Shown here: piece after piece, positions 18,708-27,950 of the stretch
Layout: each line of letters starts with the position of its first letter
Numbering within the stretch: position 1 is the first letter of the stretch
NCBI RefSeq assembly: GCF_000701505.1
Contig: NZ_KL370787.1
Coordinates: 234,432-298,431, forward strand
Origin: Dyadobacter crusticola DSM 16708
Lineage (GTDB): Bacteria > Bacteroidota > Bacteroidia > Cytophagales > Spirosomataceae
Length of the DNA stretch: 64,000 bases
Reading direction: 5' to 3'
The notes under the pieces: generated by a model
Databases searched by the model: none
What the model saw: the letters and a program-made list of their open reading frames with translations, nothing else
Told to the model about the DNA's origin: nothing
Position numbers and translations under genes: made by a program

Positions 18708-21503
18708 TTAATTCCGCCCGATATTGATATTCATAGTAGTCCCGATCCGGAACGCTGTTTCCCGGTACTTCGCATTCTCAAAGCTGTTCACCACTTCAAC
18801 ACGGAATGGGAAGCGGATTCCAATGTCCAGGCCGTAGCCGAGTTCGGTGTAGTTTCGGGAATGGGGCGTAGCCAGGTAATGCAGCATGAAGTTTTCCTTG
18901 ATCCCCATAATCCGGAACCAGGAAATCTGCGTCAGCAAAAACTTGCGGAGCTCGGCCAGTACATGCGCTTCTGCAAACTTGTTAGCAGTTGAATACCTAT
19001 AGTAGTCCAGCATTCTGAAATTGCTGACCGGATCGCCGAACTGGAAGAAAAAGCGGTTACCTGCAAAATGCTGATAATCCGGAAACTGCAAAGAGTCAGC
19101 ATTCAGAAATGAACCCACTGCCACCTTGTAGCGCAGCTTACTGCGGATGCCCGTATCAAATCCATGCTGAATGCCGATTTGAACAAAATCATAATTTACA
19201 TCGCTGCTGAAAATCCCGCTGAACCCTTTTCGATAATTAACCGACAAAATCGGCGAATCATCGTCGTAAAAGGAAGTTTTTCCTCCTTTTATCCGGTACT
19301 TCTGCCACGGTTTGTACGATGCAGAAATCCCCAAAGTAAATGCTTGATGCGGCGTCATTTCATAAGATTCAGTTCTCGAATCGGTCGCATTCTCCTCATT
19401 AAAGGGGATGTTTGAAGTGAACTCTCGTTTCCGCCAATCGATCCAGTTGTACGAACCCGGATCTCCTACATTACGCAGCGGCTTGCGGTCTGCAAATTCA
19501 ATATTGGCTTTCAACTCAAAATGCTCATTTTCCCGATCCGTTTTAAAGTCGAGCCGGACAAAGTTTTTCTCGTATATCTTAATGAAATTCTGTTCCAGGA
19601 AGAGCGTAGTGAATGTATTCAGCAGCGGATGCATTGGATTTTCGCCGTTGAACTGGGCTACGGTTTGTCCGCTCGAAAGGTTGATCGTAGTACGCTTTCG
19701 GGTGTAGTCAACGCCACCAAACACCATTAACTTCTTCCGGGCAAATGAGTAGCGGGTAAGCGCATTGAAAGAAAGTTGCTGCCCCGGGCGCACCGGCTGT
19801 TTATTCGAAGAACCGGTTGGATTCGCCCCGTCTTTCGCCTTCTTTGCACCGCCGAAATGATAATGGAGCTTAAAGCCGCCGCCATTCAGGGCCAGTCCCT
19901 CTACGGTGTTCACCTGCGCCCCTAAAATCGGACTTACATATTGCAGGTTCAATGGACTATCTTTCCCGAGCTGCCAGCTGGTACCTGTAAGAATATCTCC
20001 CACAAAACCTGACCCTCGTTTTCCATTGTTATTATTGTTCTTAGTCGAGTCCGATTTAGTGCTCTTTGAGCCTTTATTCTCGACTTTATTTTCCTGAACT
20101 ACGATAATGCTGTCCAGCCGCGTATAGCTTTTTACCTCGGCAGTGGTAAGCGGCACAGTCCGGATTGAGTCCCAGAATGCCATTGTGCGGCGCGCCGCCA
20201 TGGAGTCTACTTCTGTGGAATCCTTGCGGGTGAAATTCATATCAATATCCTCTCCCCTTTCCTCCTTCGCTTTCAGGTCCTGCTTCTCGTATTCCTTCAT
20301 CAGCTTGCGAAGGTTTTTAGCAGAAAATTCCTTCTGTTTGCTCACCACCTCTTCCAATTTCTGGGTTTTGATTTCGCGGTTGCTCAGCTTGACCTTCTTA
20401 GCTTCTTCTTTCTCCCTCTTACCGTCAACCACCACAATATCAGGGCGAAAAGTAGGGTTGACTTTGACATTACTGAAAGATTGAGAAATCACGAAATCGC
20501 CTTTTCCTTTCAACCCGTAAATACCTCCTTGAATGTGAAACTGCTGGTTTACAGGCAACCAAACTTCCTGTACCGGACTATATACCTGTTTGATATCAAT
20601 GGTAAAGCCGGTATTTACGGTTTGCAGGTCGAGACTGTAAATGCTCCATTCGTTTTCAATAATATGGATCGTGCCGCGGTAAACACCTTCACCCCAGGAC
20701 CGCGGCGTTACTTTGATTTTATTTACCTCAATTCCATTTTCACGAAATGAACCCTGGTACTCAAACTTATAATAGGCAAATGCACGGGGAGACAGCGGGG
20801 AAACCGCCTTTACAACTTCCGGCTGATAAAAGCTCGCAAGTAAGTATGCATTCGGATTAGCAAAATCCTTGTCCTGACTGTTCCTGGAAGCAATTACTTT
20901 TTGTTTGTAAGAATTTGGCTGTTTGAAGGTTACGATGGAAACACTCTCATTCAAAATCGGAACTCCTTTCTTGAAGTTTGTTTCATTCTCAATCTCCTTT
21001 AATTGCTTTTTGTACAAAAATTCCATCGGCAGATCGGTGATCACGACAGAAGATTTGGAATAAGCTTTGGCTGTATAACTATCCACCTGCAGAAGGTGAT
21101 AGCGGCTTTTCGCGATTGCGCGACGCATGATCGTATAAGCGGGATCTTCGCCTTTGCTGCCAATCCTGACTTCCCCGAGGTTGAGCGCCTGCTCTTCCAT
21201 GGTGACGTCGAAAGTCTGCATTCCGCTTTCAATGGTAACCGGCTTCATCCCCGTTTTAAAACCCAGATACTGAAAAATCACTTCATAGTAACCCGGTTTC
21301 AGATCGAGCTGGTACCTGCCTTCTTCATTGGAAATGGTGCTGATGTTGGTGCCTTTTACCAAAATCCCAGCAAACGGAAGCGGCTCTCCGTTTTTATTCT
21401 TGATGATACCTTTGATTCCGGTTGAGGACGAAGGTGTTTGCGAGACAGCCAGACCGGCTGTAAAAATGGTCAGAAAGAATGCGATGAAGTAGTGTTTGAA
21501 CAT
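18708..21503 (-). CDS. DUF5686 outer-membrane protein with carboxypeptidase-like regulatory domain
   Basis: A 931-aa protein with a signal peptide (MFKHYFIAFFLTIFTAGLAVSQ). Residues about 27-115 form a CarboxypepD_reg-like domain (IKGIIKNKNGEPLPFAGILV, FQYLGF). The DUF5686 region begins with the conserved AYTIMRRAIAKSRYHL segment (about 120) and continues through a charged Lys/Glu-rich and Asn-rich linker (around 390-510) into a long C-terminal beta-barrel ending TTMNINIGRN. It resembles a TonB receptor barrel but has no plug domain. It is expected in the outer membrane; the function of DUF5686 is unknown. It follows the helicase gene after a 96-bp gap and may be transcribed on its own. Confidence 0.88.
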   Translation of the reverse strand: MFKHYFIAFFLTIFTAGLAVSQTPSSSTGIKGIIKNKNGEPLPFAGILVKGTNISTISNEEGRYQLDLKPGYYEVIFQYLGFKTGMKPVTIESGMQTFDVTMEEQALNLGEVRIGSKGEDPAYTIMRRAIAKSRYHLLQVDSYTAKAYSKSSVVITDLPMEFLYKKQLKEIENETNFKKGVPILNESVSIVTFKQPNSYKQKVIASRNSQDKDFANPNAYLLASFYQPEVVKAVSPLSPRAFAYYKFEYQGSFRENGIEVNKIKVTPRSWGEGVYRGTIHIIENEWSIYSLDLQTVNTGFTIDIKQVYSPVQEVWLPVNQQFHIQGGIYGLKGKGDFVISQSFSNVKVNPTFRPDIVVVDGKREKEEAKKVKLSNREIKTQKLEEVVSKQKEFSAKNLRKLMKEYEKQDLKAKEERGEDIDMNFTRKDSTEVDSMAARRTMAFWDSIRTVPLTTAEVKSYTRLDSIIVVQENKVENKGSKSTKSDSTKNNNNNGKRGSGFVGDILTGTSWQLGKDSPLNLQYVSPILGAQVNTVEGLALNGGGFKLHYHFGGAKKAKDGANPTGSSNKQPVRPGQQLSFNALTRYSFARKKLMVFGGVDYTRKRTTINLSSGQTVAQFNGENPMHPLLNTFTTLFLEQNFIKIYEKNFVRLDFKTDRENEHFELKANIEFADRKPLRNVGDPGSYNWIDWRKREFTSNIPFNEENATDSRTESYEMTPHQAFTLGISASYKPWQKYRIKGGKTSFYDDDSPILSVNYRKGFSGIFSSDVNYDFVQIGIQHGFDTGIRSKLRYKVAVGSFLNADSLQFPDYQHFAGNRFFFQFGDPVSNFRMLDYYRYSTANKFAEAHVLAELRKFLLTQISWFRIMGIKENFMLHYLATPHSRNYTELGYGLDIGIRFPFRVEVVNSFENAKYRETAFRIGTTMNINIGRN

Positions 21504-21599
21504 AAAATGCGTCCGGTGGTGAGTAAACTGCTTTTAAAAGGCAGATGCTCTTAAATATAATCCGGTTGCATTAAAAAGATTAAACAATTTCAACTTCTG

Positions 21600-23516
21600 T
21601 CAGATATCGGCAAATTCCCAGGCACTCTGATATGCGCCAAGTCCCTCAGCATAAGCGATAAATTCAGTATAAAAAGGCAGGACGGAAAGCGTGGCGCTAT
21701 CGCCGATCACTACCAATTTTTTGCGCGCCCTTGTCATCGCTACATTCATCCGCCGGATATCGGCCAAAAAGCCAATTTCTCCTTCCGTATTGCTCCGCGT
21801 CATGCTGATATACACCACATCGCGCTCCTGCCCCTGGAAGCTGTCAATCGTATTTACTGCAATTCTCGCGAGATAATCGGCGGGAAAACATGCGTGCTGT
21901 AATTGTTCTTTGAGAATGTTGATCTGCTCTTTATAGGGAGAGATAATCGCGATCGTCGGGAATTCTGCAGGCGCTACCGTCTTTGCTTTCGAAAGTTCCT
22001 CTACCAGCTGTCCCAGATGTTTGAAGAGAAACGCGCCTTCTTCGGGGTTAGTTGAGCTGGTACCCTGCAGTTTTTCATCAAATCCGCAGCCGGCCGTATC
22101 AATGAATGCGAGCGGCATATCTCCCGGGAAAAGAGTCCGGTTTGCGACCGATGCATGCGCTTTCAGTTTGTTTTGGTAAAATGTTTTGGATGAAAAACCC
22201 ATAATGGATTCATTCATCCGGTATTGTTCTTCCAGTAGCACCACAGCCTCGGGATGAAGTGCGACTGACTTTTCGAGCAATGTAGTACTCAGTCCATTGC
22301 GTGCAGCTTCTGCCGATTTGATCGTGGGAGGCAGCTGCAAATGGTCACCTGCCAAGACCAGTTTTTCTGCTTTCAAAATCGGGATCCAGCAAGCCGGTTC
22401 AAGCGCCTGTCCTGCCTCGTCGATCACCACAGTATGGTAAGTCAGCCCTCTGACAGTATAATGGTTTGCACCCACCAGCGTGGCGGTAACAACCTGTGCT
22501 TTACTCAGCAGATCATCCGTAACATACTGTTCAATGCTCGCAACCTCTTTCATAATCTTGTGCGCCTCATCGAACAATGCTTTCCGCTGATCACGCTCTG
22601 CTTTCCCAAACTGGCGTTTATACTTGTGCGCCATGTTTTTGTACTCGCCAGCCTGCTTTTTCAGCGCTTTTATGTCTTTGATGCGACTATGACCGGCCAT
22701 TTTACTATCCAGCGTAAGTGACATCAGCCGCTCCGAAACGCGCACCGGATTTCCTACACGCAACACTTCCATTCCCTCTTCACTCAGCTTTTCACTCAAC
22801 AGGTCCACCGCAGTATTGCTCGGCGCTACCACCAGTATTTGTTTGCGGTCTTTTAAATACATGGCTTTGATCGCCTGGACCAATGTAGTCGTTTTGCCTG
22901 TCCCCGGAGGTCCGTGCACGATCGCCAGCTCGTTTGCCGAAAGGATTTTGTTAACTGCTTCATTTTGGGAGCTGTTGAGTTTAGGTATTTCAACAGGCAA
23001 TTGATTTGGATTGAAACCCGCCTCTTTTTCACCGGTCAAAACCTCGATCAGCTGTGACTCTTTCCCACTTTCCAGCCGCGTTGCCGCCGTTTTCAATGCA
23101 TTCTGCATCTCATCGTAGCTGTTGTCATCAAACAGCAGATCAATCCCCAGCTTGCCGTCACGCGACCAGTCGGGCAGCTCGTCGGTTTTCAAAGTAATTT
23201 TCAGACGGTTACCGCTTTGGTGAGCAATAATGCCTTCGACCCTATCCTTCTTTGGCTCGTGATTACTGAACAATACAGCGGGCATTCCAAAGCGCAACTG
23301 GTGTGGCAAGTCCTGGTGCGTGGTGCGCTCCACTTCCACAGTCAGGTAATCGCCCCGGCTCATTTCATTGCCGCGGATCGCGATCGGGTACCAGGCCAGT
23401 CCATTAGCCCGGCGCTCAGAAACCGATGCCATTTCCGTCTGCCGGATATACGCTTGCTTATCTTCCTCCCGCTCAACTTTCAGCAAGTCAAGCAATCTCT
23501 TAAAATATTCACTCAT
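21600..23516 (-). CDS. IGHMBP2/SMUBP-2-like superfamily 1 DNA/RNA helicase
   Basis: A 638-aa protein. The N-terminal 190 residues match the IGHMBP2-type 1B beta-barrel region. The Walker A GPPGTGKTTT is near residue 202, the Walker B VVIDEAGQA near 365, followed by LAGDHLQLPPT (motif III), EQYRMNE (IV), TIDSFQGQERDVVYISMTRSN (V) and NVAMTRARKKLVVIG (VI), so all SF1 motifs are intact. It is expected to be a cytoplasmic 5'-3' helicase acting on nucleic acid; the cellular role in Bacteroidetes is not established. The start codon at 23516 gives the usual family N-terminus. A pyrimidine-rich tract separates it from the efflux gene downstream. Confidence 0.93.
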   Translation of the reverse strand: MSEYFKRLLDLLKVEREEDKQAYIRQTEMASVSERRANGLAWYPIAIRGNEMSRGDYLTVEVERTTHQDLPHQLRFGMPAVLFSNHEPKKDRVEGIIAHQSGNRLKITLKTDELPDWSRDGKLGIDLLFDDNSYDEMQNALKTAATRLESGKESQLIEVLTGEKEAGFNPNQLPVEIPKLNSSQNEAVNKILSANELAIVHGPPGTGKTTTLVQAIKAMYLKDRKQILVVAPSNTAVDLLSEKLSEEGMEVLRVGNPVRVSERLMSLTLDSKMAGHSRIKDIKALKKQAGEYKNMAHKYKRQFGKAERDQRKALFDEAHKIMKEVASIEQYVTDDLLSKAQVVTATLVGANHYTVRGLTYHTVVIDEAGQALEPACWIPILKAEKLVLAGDHLQLPPTIKSAEAARNGLSTTLLEKSVALHPEAVVLLEEQYRMNESIMGFSSKTFYQNKLKAHASVANRTLFPGDMPLAFIDTAGCGFDEKLQGTSSTNPEEGAFLFKHLGQLVEELSKAKTVAPAEFPTIAIISPYKEQINILKEQLQHACFPADYLARIAVNTIDSFQGQERDVVYISMTRSNTEGEIGFLADIRRMNVAMTRARKKLVVIGDSATLSVLPFYTEFIAYAEGLGAYQSAWEFADI

Positions 23517-23540
23517 AAAATTTTACAAAATCGTAGCCCA

Positions 23541-23580
23541 ACCCTCCTCCATCCTCCCTTTCCTCCATTCTCCCTTCCCG
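23541..23580 (-). repeat. Polypurine/polypyrimidine tract (purines on the minus strand)
   Basis: Forty bases that are almost only C and T on the plus strand, built from CCTCC and CTTCC units, fill the gap between the helicase and efflux genes. The coding (minus) strand is therefore GGAGG/GGAAG-rich. Comparable tracts occur at 42546-42624 and 61606-61645. Confidence 0.6.
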
Positions 23581-23581
23581 T

Positions 23582-24811
23582 TCAATGCATCATCCCCGCA
23601 TCCGCTCCTTCACTTACTTCTACTTTTTCAGTGATAAACCGCCTTCCGATCAGCAAGATAATGAGCGCGGCGGACGCAGAACAAGCCATTGCAGCTACCA
23701 TCGGGATAAGGGAAGGCACTTCAAACATACTGATCGCAATGGAAATCAATGTCCCCATTCCCATCTGAAATGCACCCATTAATGCGGAGGCGCTGCCTGC
23801 ATTCTTTGTAAACGGTGCCAGCGAAAGCGCTGCCGCATTCGGGAATGTGTAACCCACGCAGCAAAGAAAGAGGAAAAGAAAAACAAGTGTAGAAGGCAGT
23901 GTAAGCAACCCGTTCAATGCCGCCAGCAGGAATGTAATCCCGATAACAACCTGGCAGATCAATGCCGCATTTACCACCTGCTCACTGCTGAACCGCCGCA
24001 GAAAAAACGTGTTCAGCTGACTGGAACCAATAAATCCGATGGACAGAAATGCAAAAATCCAGCCGTACACTTTTTCATCGGTGTGAAATACTTCCATAAA
24101 AACAATGGGCGAGCCGGACACATAGGCGAACAAACCCGAGAATGCGACCGCGCCTGTGATCGAGTAAGTATAAAATTGCGGCTCGCGGATCACTGCGAGG
24201 AAATTTCGCAGAATGGGTTTTGGTTTCAGTGACAGCGTCTTGTCAGGTTGGTAACTGTCGGGCAGCCAGAGAGCAGTGGCGATCAGGATTGCGACGCCCA
24301 TTCCTGTCAGGATCAAAAACACGGCGTGCCAGCCGAAAACAGCTGTGACATAGCCGCCCAACGTAGGCGCGATCATCGGAGAAACACCTACAACCAGCAG
24401 TAAAAGCGAGAATACCTTAGCATTTTCACTCACGGGGAACAGGTCGCGGACCATTGCCACAGATGCAACAGAAGCCGCACAGCTGCCAATAGCCTGTATA
24501 ACGCGGAACAGGATCAAACCGTCAATACTTGTTGTAAATGCACAGCCGATGGAAGCGAGTACATAAATGATCAAACCGATAAAAAGCGGCTTTTTTCTAC
24601 CAAAACGATCAAGCAACGGACCGTAAAGTAGCTGCCCCAGCGAGATACCGACAAAAAACCCCGATAATGAAAGCGAGACTTTTGCAGCTGTGGTATTAAG
24701 GTCTTTGGCAATGGCGGGAAAGCCCGGCAGGTACATATCGATCGAAAACGGACCGAGTGCGGTGAGACTTCCCAAAATCAGGATCAGGAAGAAGTATGTC
24801 TTTTTTGGCAT
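23582..24811 (-). CDS. Bcr/CflA family multidrug efflux MFS transporter
   Basis: The protein has 409 aa from the ATG at 24811. The open frame extends to 24997, but that upstream part reads through the terminator of the next gene and has no membrane character. The Bcr/CflA signature is present: LGSLTALGPFSIDMYLPGFPAIAKDL in the first helix region, GQLLYGPLLDRFGRKKPLF (MFS motif A), and 12 hydrophobic segments. It is an inner-membrane proton antiporter for small hydrophobic drugs; the family includes bicyclomycin and chloramphenicol exporters. Substrate unknown here. Confidence 0.92.
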   Translation of the reverse strand: MPKKTYFFLILILGSLTALGPFSIDMYLPGFPAIAKDLNTTAAKVSLSLSGFFVGISLGQLLYGPLLDRFGRKKPLFIGLIIYVLASIGCAFTTSIDGLILFRVIQAIGSCAASVASVAMVRDLFPVSENAKVFSLLLLVVGVSPMIAPTLGGYVTAVFGWHAVFLILTGMGVAILIATALWLPDSYQPDKTLSLKPKPILRNFLAVIREPQFYTYSITGAVAFSGLFAYVSGSPIVFMEVFHTDEKVYGWIFAFLSIGFIGSSQLNTFFLRRFSSEQVVNAALICQVVIGITFLLAALNGLLTLPSTLVFLFLFLCCVGYTFPNAAALSLAPFTKNAGSASALMGAFQMGMGTLISIAISMFEVPSLIPMVAAMACSASAALIILLIGRRFITEKVEVSEGADAGMMH

Positions 24812-24883
24812 TTGAACTTTGTGGTGTAGCAACCCTGTAACGTGAGGAAATGCGCTGCGGTTCGGAAAGGCGCGCATTTGACA

Positions 24884-24919
24884 TAAAAAATAAGAGGCCC
24901 CGGTTTGCCCGAAGCCTCT
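24884..24919 (-). terminator. Intrinsic terminator of the two-small-gene operon
   Basis: Read on the minus strand: AGAGGC, a 15-base loop, GCCTCT, then TTATTTTTT. The stem (24893-24898 with 24914-24919) is followed by a clear T-run. It ends the 24948-25378 transcript before the efflux gene. Confidence 0.7.
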
Positions 24920-24947
24920 CTTCCTTTTCCATGCCAATAGATGAATA

Positions 24948-25142
24948 TTATGCTGCGACCCAGTCCAACTTCTGATAAACCTCCCGTGCGCTTTCACTTA
25001 CCGCATAAGGGACTTTGTTTTTCAGATAAATAATGCATCCCTGATCTTGCTCAATGGGTGCTATTTTAACTACGTCGTCTTTGTGAATGATGATATCGAT
25101 GAGCTGTTGCCCCAATAACTTAAATGTACCTGACTGTACCAT
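24948..25142 (-). CDS. Small hypothetical protein (64 aa)
   Basis: I do not recognise this family. The sequence alternates short beta-like hydrophobic stretches (LIDIIIHKDDVVKIAPI, CIIYLKNKVPYAV) and ends in a helix (ESAREVYQKL), with no signal peptide or membrane segment, so a small cytoplasmic alpha/beta protein is likely. It starts 23 bases after the stop of the 70-aa gene and is followed by a strong terminator, so the two form a compact operon. Evidence that it is real: a clean ATG, the operon context and no competing frame. Confidence 0.6.
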   Translation of the reverse strand: MVQSGTFKLLGQQLIDIIIHKDDVVKIAPIEQDQGCIIYLKNKVPYAVSESAREVYQKLDWVAA

Positions 25143-25165
25143 GTTCTTAAATCGAAATTAAATCT

Positions 25166-25378
25166 TTACGCAACTCCATTTGAAGAGCCCGCTGCCTTCG
25201 TGTACACCAAAAAGTAATCTTTTGAGATTGGAAAATAGTCCAGATCATTTCTGTTGCTCGATTGCAGGAATTCAGCAATTTCCTGATGGGCGTCTTTCTC
25301 AGTTCTGGCACCTGTTACTGTAAGTACTGCGCCTGGTTTTAGTGTGTCAATTGCGGTGTTACCTAGTGAAGCTACCAT
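25166..25378 (-). CDS. Small hypothetical protein (70 aa), possible TusA-like fold
   Basis: The ATG at 25378 is chosen. An in-frame upstream extension to 25489 encodes a Trp/His/Asn-rich stretch unlike a protein start. The pattern LKPGAVLTVTGA, then an acidic helix EIAEFLQSS, then YFPISKDYFLVYTK resembles the beta-alpha-beta layout of TusA/SirA sulfur-carrier proteins (LxPGxxLxV). The Cys-Pro motif that defines TusA near the N-terminus is absent, so a sulfur-transfer role is not supported; only the fold is suggested. It is the first gene of a two-gene minus-strand operon. Confidence 0.6.
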   Translation of the reverse strand: MVASLGNTAIDTLKPGAVLTVTGARTEKDAHQEIAEFLQSSNRNDLDYFPISKDYFLVYTKAAGSSNGVA

Positions 25379-25765
25379 ATTGATTTTTAGTTGGAGTTGT
25401 CTATTGTTTGAAACTGTTTTGCAGCGGTTATTTAAAGAAGCGTGCCAGTTGTGCCAAACAATAACCTGCACCAATGCAGCCGGCGACAACTTTTTACTTT
25501 AAGCAGAGAAGAAAAGTTGAAATAAGTAATTGTAAACAAGCAACTTACATGACAGCAAAGAATATTTATAATTTTCTCAAAAAAAATGTAAAATAGCTGC
25601 TGGTTGTAGAGGAAATCGTAGAATCGGTCACAGCTTTTTGTTGCGGGATTCGCTACGCTTTGTCCGCGAAAAACTGGAATTCATCCTGTCAATTCTGCAC
25701 TTCGGTAACCTCCGTTTAGAGGCTGCTTTTTCGATGCGCAACTTTGGTCAAAACAAAGCGTAGAA
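25379..25765. promoter_or_regulatory. Divergent intergenic region (387 bp)
   Basis: The gap separates the small-protein operon (minus) from a TonB-receptor operon (plus). Its centre is AT-rich with an A8 run near 25580. The only signal I can support is the plus-strand promoter next to the receptor gene (separate entry). For the minus strand I found only an imperfect box (CAAACAATA, spacing off by one). No small ORF with coding character was seen. Confidence 0.4.
25715..25746 (+). promoter_or_regulatory. Candidate promoter of the TonB-receptor/LytST operon
   Basis: TTTA (25715-25718), 20 bases, then CAACTTTG (25739-25746) resemble the Bacteroidetes TTTG-(19-21)-TAnnTTTG arrangement with one mismatch in each box region. 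Transcription would begin near 25753, 13 bases before the ATG at 25766. Confidence 0.4.
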
Positions 25766-27928
25766 ATGAAAAGCTGCCTCACTCTCCTGTTACTTTTAGC
25801 CGCACTCCGGCCCAGCGCACAAACGCTGATTTCCGGCAAGATTACAGATACAAAAGGCACATCCATTCCCGGCGCCAATGTAGTTTTGAAAGGAACTTAC
25901 AACGGGACTTCTTCTGACAATCAGGGCAAATTCTCCTTCTCTACCGACGAAACCGGCGCGCAGATACTGAGCATACAGGCGCTCGGGTTTAAGACACAGG
26001 AGATAAAAATCGAATGTACCGGACAACCTATTGAAAAATCGGTTGCATTGGCGGAAAGCATCAACCAGCTCACTGCGGTTACCATCACAGCAGGCGCGAT
26101 GGAAGCGAGCGACCAGAAGAAATCGGTGGTACTCAAACCCATTGACATTGTAACTACGTCCGGCGCGATGGGCGATATCACAGCCGCGTTGCTGACCCTG
26201 CCCGGAACCTCCACAGTGGGGAACGATGGCCGATTATTCGTCAGGGGCGGCGATGCTTCCGAGACTTCCATCTTCATTGACGGCTTGCAGGTAGGCAATG
26301 CATTCGGCAGTACCGCGTCCAATGTACCTACCCGAACGCGTTTCAGCCCGAACCTTTTCAAAGGATCGTTTTTCAGTACCGGCGGTTATTCGGCGGAGTA
26401 TGGACAGGCACTTTCTTCTGCACTCGCATTGAATACACTCGACCTCCCGTTGCGTAACAAGGGCGATATCAGCATCATGTCACTCGGTGGAGGATATACA
26501 CAAACGTTGGTGGGCAAGCAAAATGCATTGACCGCCTCGGGCAACTACTACAACCTGGCGCCCTATCAGTCGCTGGTGCGGCAAAATTTTGATTGGGAGA
26601 AAAGTCCGCGCAGCTGGGATTCTGAAATTTCACTCCGGCAGAAATGGGGGAATGCAGCAAAAGGTACTTCCGGTTTTGTGAAAGCCTATTTCCACACAGA
26701 AGGTAGCCAAATGGTAATCTGGCAGCCTGTTCCCGGCAGCGACAGCCGCGGTGACCGCGTGCAGCTGCATAACCGGTACTCTTACGGTAATTTGTCTTTC
26801 AAACATTCCATGCAAAACGGCTGGTTCTTCTACGGAGGAGTTGCCTACTCCCACAATCGCGACGCATTGAAAATCAATCTCGACCCGGTGCGCCAGGTTA
26901 ACCAGATCGGGCATTCCAAAATCGTAGCTGTAAAGGATTTCTCTCCGCAGTTTTCTTTGAAAAACGGGTTGGAATGGTATATCAAAAGCTATTCGGAAGC
27001 ATTGCCTGTTGAAAACAGGAAGAGAGGCTATACCGATCAGCAATTCAACCATTTTGCAGAAGCAACTTTTTATTTCAGCAACCGCCTGATTATGGTCGGC
27101 GGGCTGAGAAGCGGTTACAGCTCAGAAGCAGGCGAGCCCTGGTTTACGCCTCGCTTTTCGGTTGCTTACAAAGCGGGTCAGGGTCAATTTTCCATTGCGG
27201 CAGGCAGGTTTAAACAATTACCAGAAGAGAAATACCGCGTGCGCCAAATGGACCTGAAAAACAGCGCGGCTACGCATTACATTCTCAATTACTTTATCGT
27301 CAACAGCAACAGGACCTTCCGAGCAGAAGCGTTTCACAAAAGCTACAATAACCTGATTACATTCCAGGGTACCGGGGCAGATCCGCAGCATATCGCGCAA
27401 AATGGCTCCGGGTACGCAAGAGGCGCCGACTTTTTCTACCGCGATCGCAAGAGCATCAAAGGAACTGACTTCTGGATCACATACAGTTTTGTAGATAGCC
27501 GAAGAAAGTTTGCTGCTTACCAAACGCGCGTCCAACCTTCATTTGCGCCCAAACACAATGGATCATTGGTAGTCAAACACTTTGTAAGTGCATTGAAATC
27601 ACAGCTCGGCAGCTCCTGGTCCTGGAACAGCGGCTACCCTTTTGATAACCCGAACTTACCCGATGAAATGCAGCAGAAAACGCGTGGGTACAGCGACCTC
27701 AGCCTGAGCTGGAGTTACCTGCCCCGGCCCAACATGATCATCCACTTCGCCTGCTCCAATGTACTCGGCCGCCAGAATGTATTTGGCTATCGGTATGCTT
27801 CCTCGCCTGACGAAACAGGCGCATTCGCCAGCTTGCCGGTTGGTCAGGGTGCAAAAAGAATGGCATTCATCGGATTGTTCATTACCCTTTCCAAAGACAA
27901 AAGCGCCAACCAGTTAAACAATTTATAG
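25766..27928 (+). CDS. TonB-dependent receptor with carboxypeptidase-like domain
   Basis: A 720-aa outer-membrane receptor. It has a short signal peptide (ending RPSAQ), a CarboxypepD_reg-like domain (SGKITDTKGTSIPGANVVLKG, IQALGFKTQEI; residues 20-105) and a plug with a LPGTSTVGNDGRLFVRGGDASETSIFIDG motif and YSAEYGQALSSALAL. The barrel is somewhat short and ends LFITLSKDKSANQLNNL. The last residues depart from the usual terminal aromatic pattern, FIGLFITL being the final strand. It heads a four-gene cluster with an exported helical protein and a LytS/LytTR pair, suggesting that uptake of its ligand and the regulatory pair are linked. The ligand is unknown. Confidence 0.92.
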   Translation: MKSCLTLLLLLAALRPSAQTLISGKITDTKGTSIPGANVVLKGTYNGTSSDNQGKFSFSTDETGAQILSIQALGFKTQEIKIECTGQPIEKSVALAESINQLTAVTITAGAMEASDQKKSVVLKPIDIVTTSGAMGDITAALLTLPGTSTVGNDGRLFVRGGDASETSIFIDGLQVGNAFGSTASNVPTRTRFSPNLFKGSFFSTGGYSAEYGQALSSALALNTLDLPLRNKGDISIMSLGGGYTQTLVGKQNALTASGNYYNLAPYQSLVRQNFDWEKSPRSWDSEISLRQKWGNAAKGTSGFVKAYFHTEGSQMVIWQPVPGSDSRGDRVQLHNRYSYGNLSFKHSMQNGWFFYGGVAYSHNRDALKINLDPVRQVNQIGHSKIVAVKDFSPQFSLKNGLEWYIKSYSEALPVENRKRGYTDQQFNHFAEATFYFSNRLIMVGGLRSGYSSEAGEPWFTPRFSVAYKAGQGQFSIAAGRFKQLPEEKYRVRQMDLKNSAATHYILNYFIVNSNRTFRAEAFHKSYNNLITFQGTGADPQHIAQNGSGYARGADFFYRDRKSIKGTDFWITYSFVDSRRKFAAYQTRVQPSFAPKHNGSLVVKHFVSALKSQLGSSWSWNSGYPFDNPNLPDEMQQKTRGYSDLSLSWSYLPRPNMIIHFACSNVLGRQNVFGYRYASSPDETGAFASLPVGQGAKRMAFIGLFITLSKDKSANQLNNL

Positions 27929-27950
27929 TCACCTTTTTAAAACTGAATCC

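Noticed and set aside
24812..24997. N-terminal extension of the Bcr/CflA transporter
   Set aside because: The extension spans the terminator of the adjacent operon and lacks the membrane-protein start; the ATG at 24811 begins the family-typical sequence.
25681..25878. Minus-strand open frame over the TonB-receptor start
   Set aside because: It overlaps the promoter and signal peptide of the receptor in antisense and has no domain.
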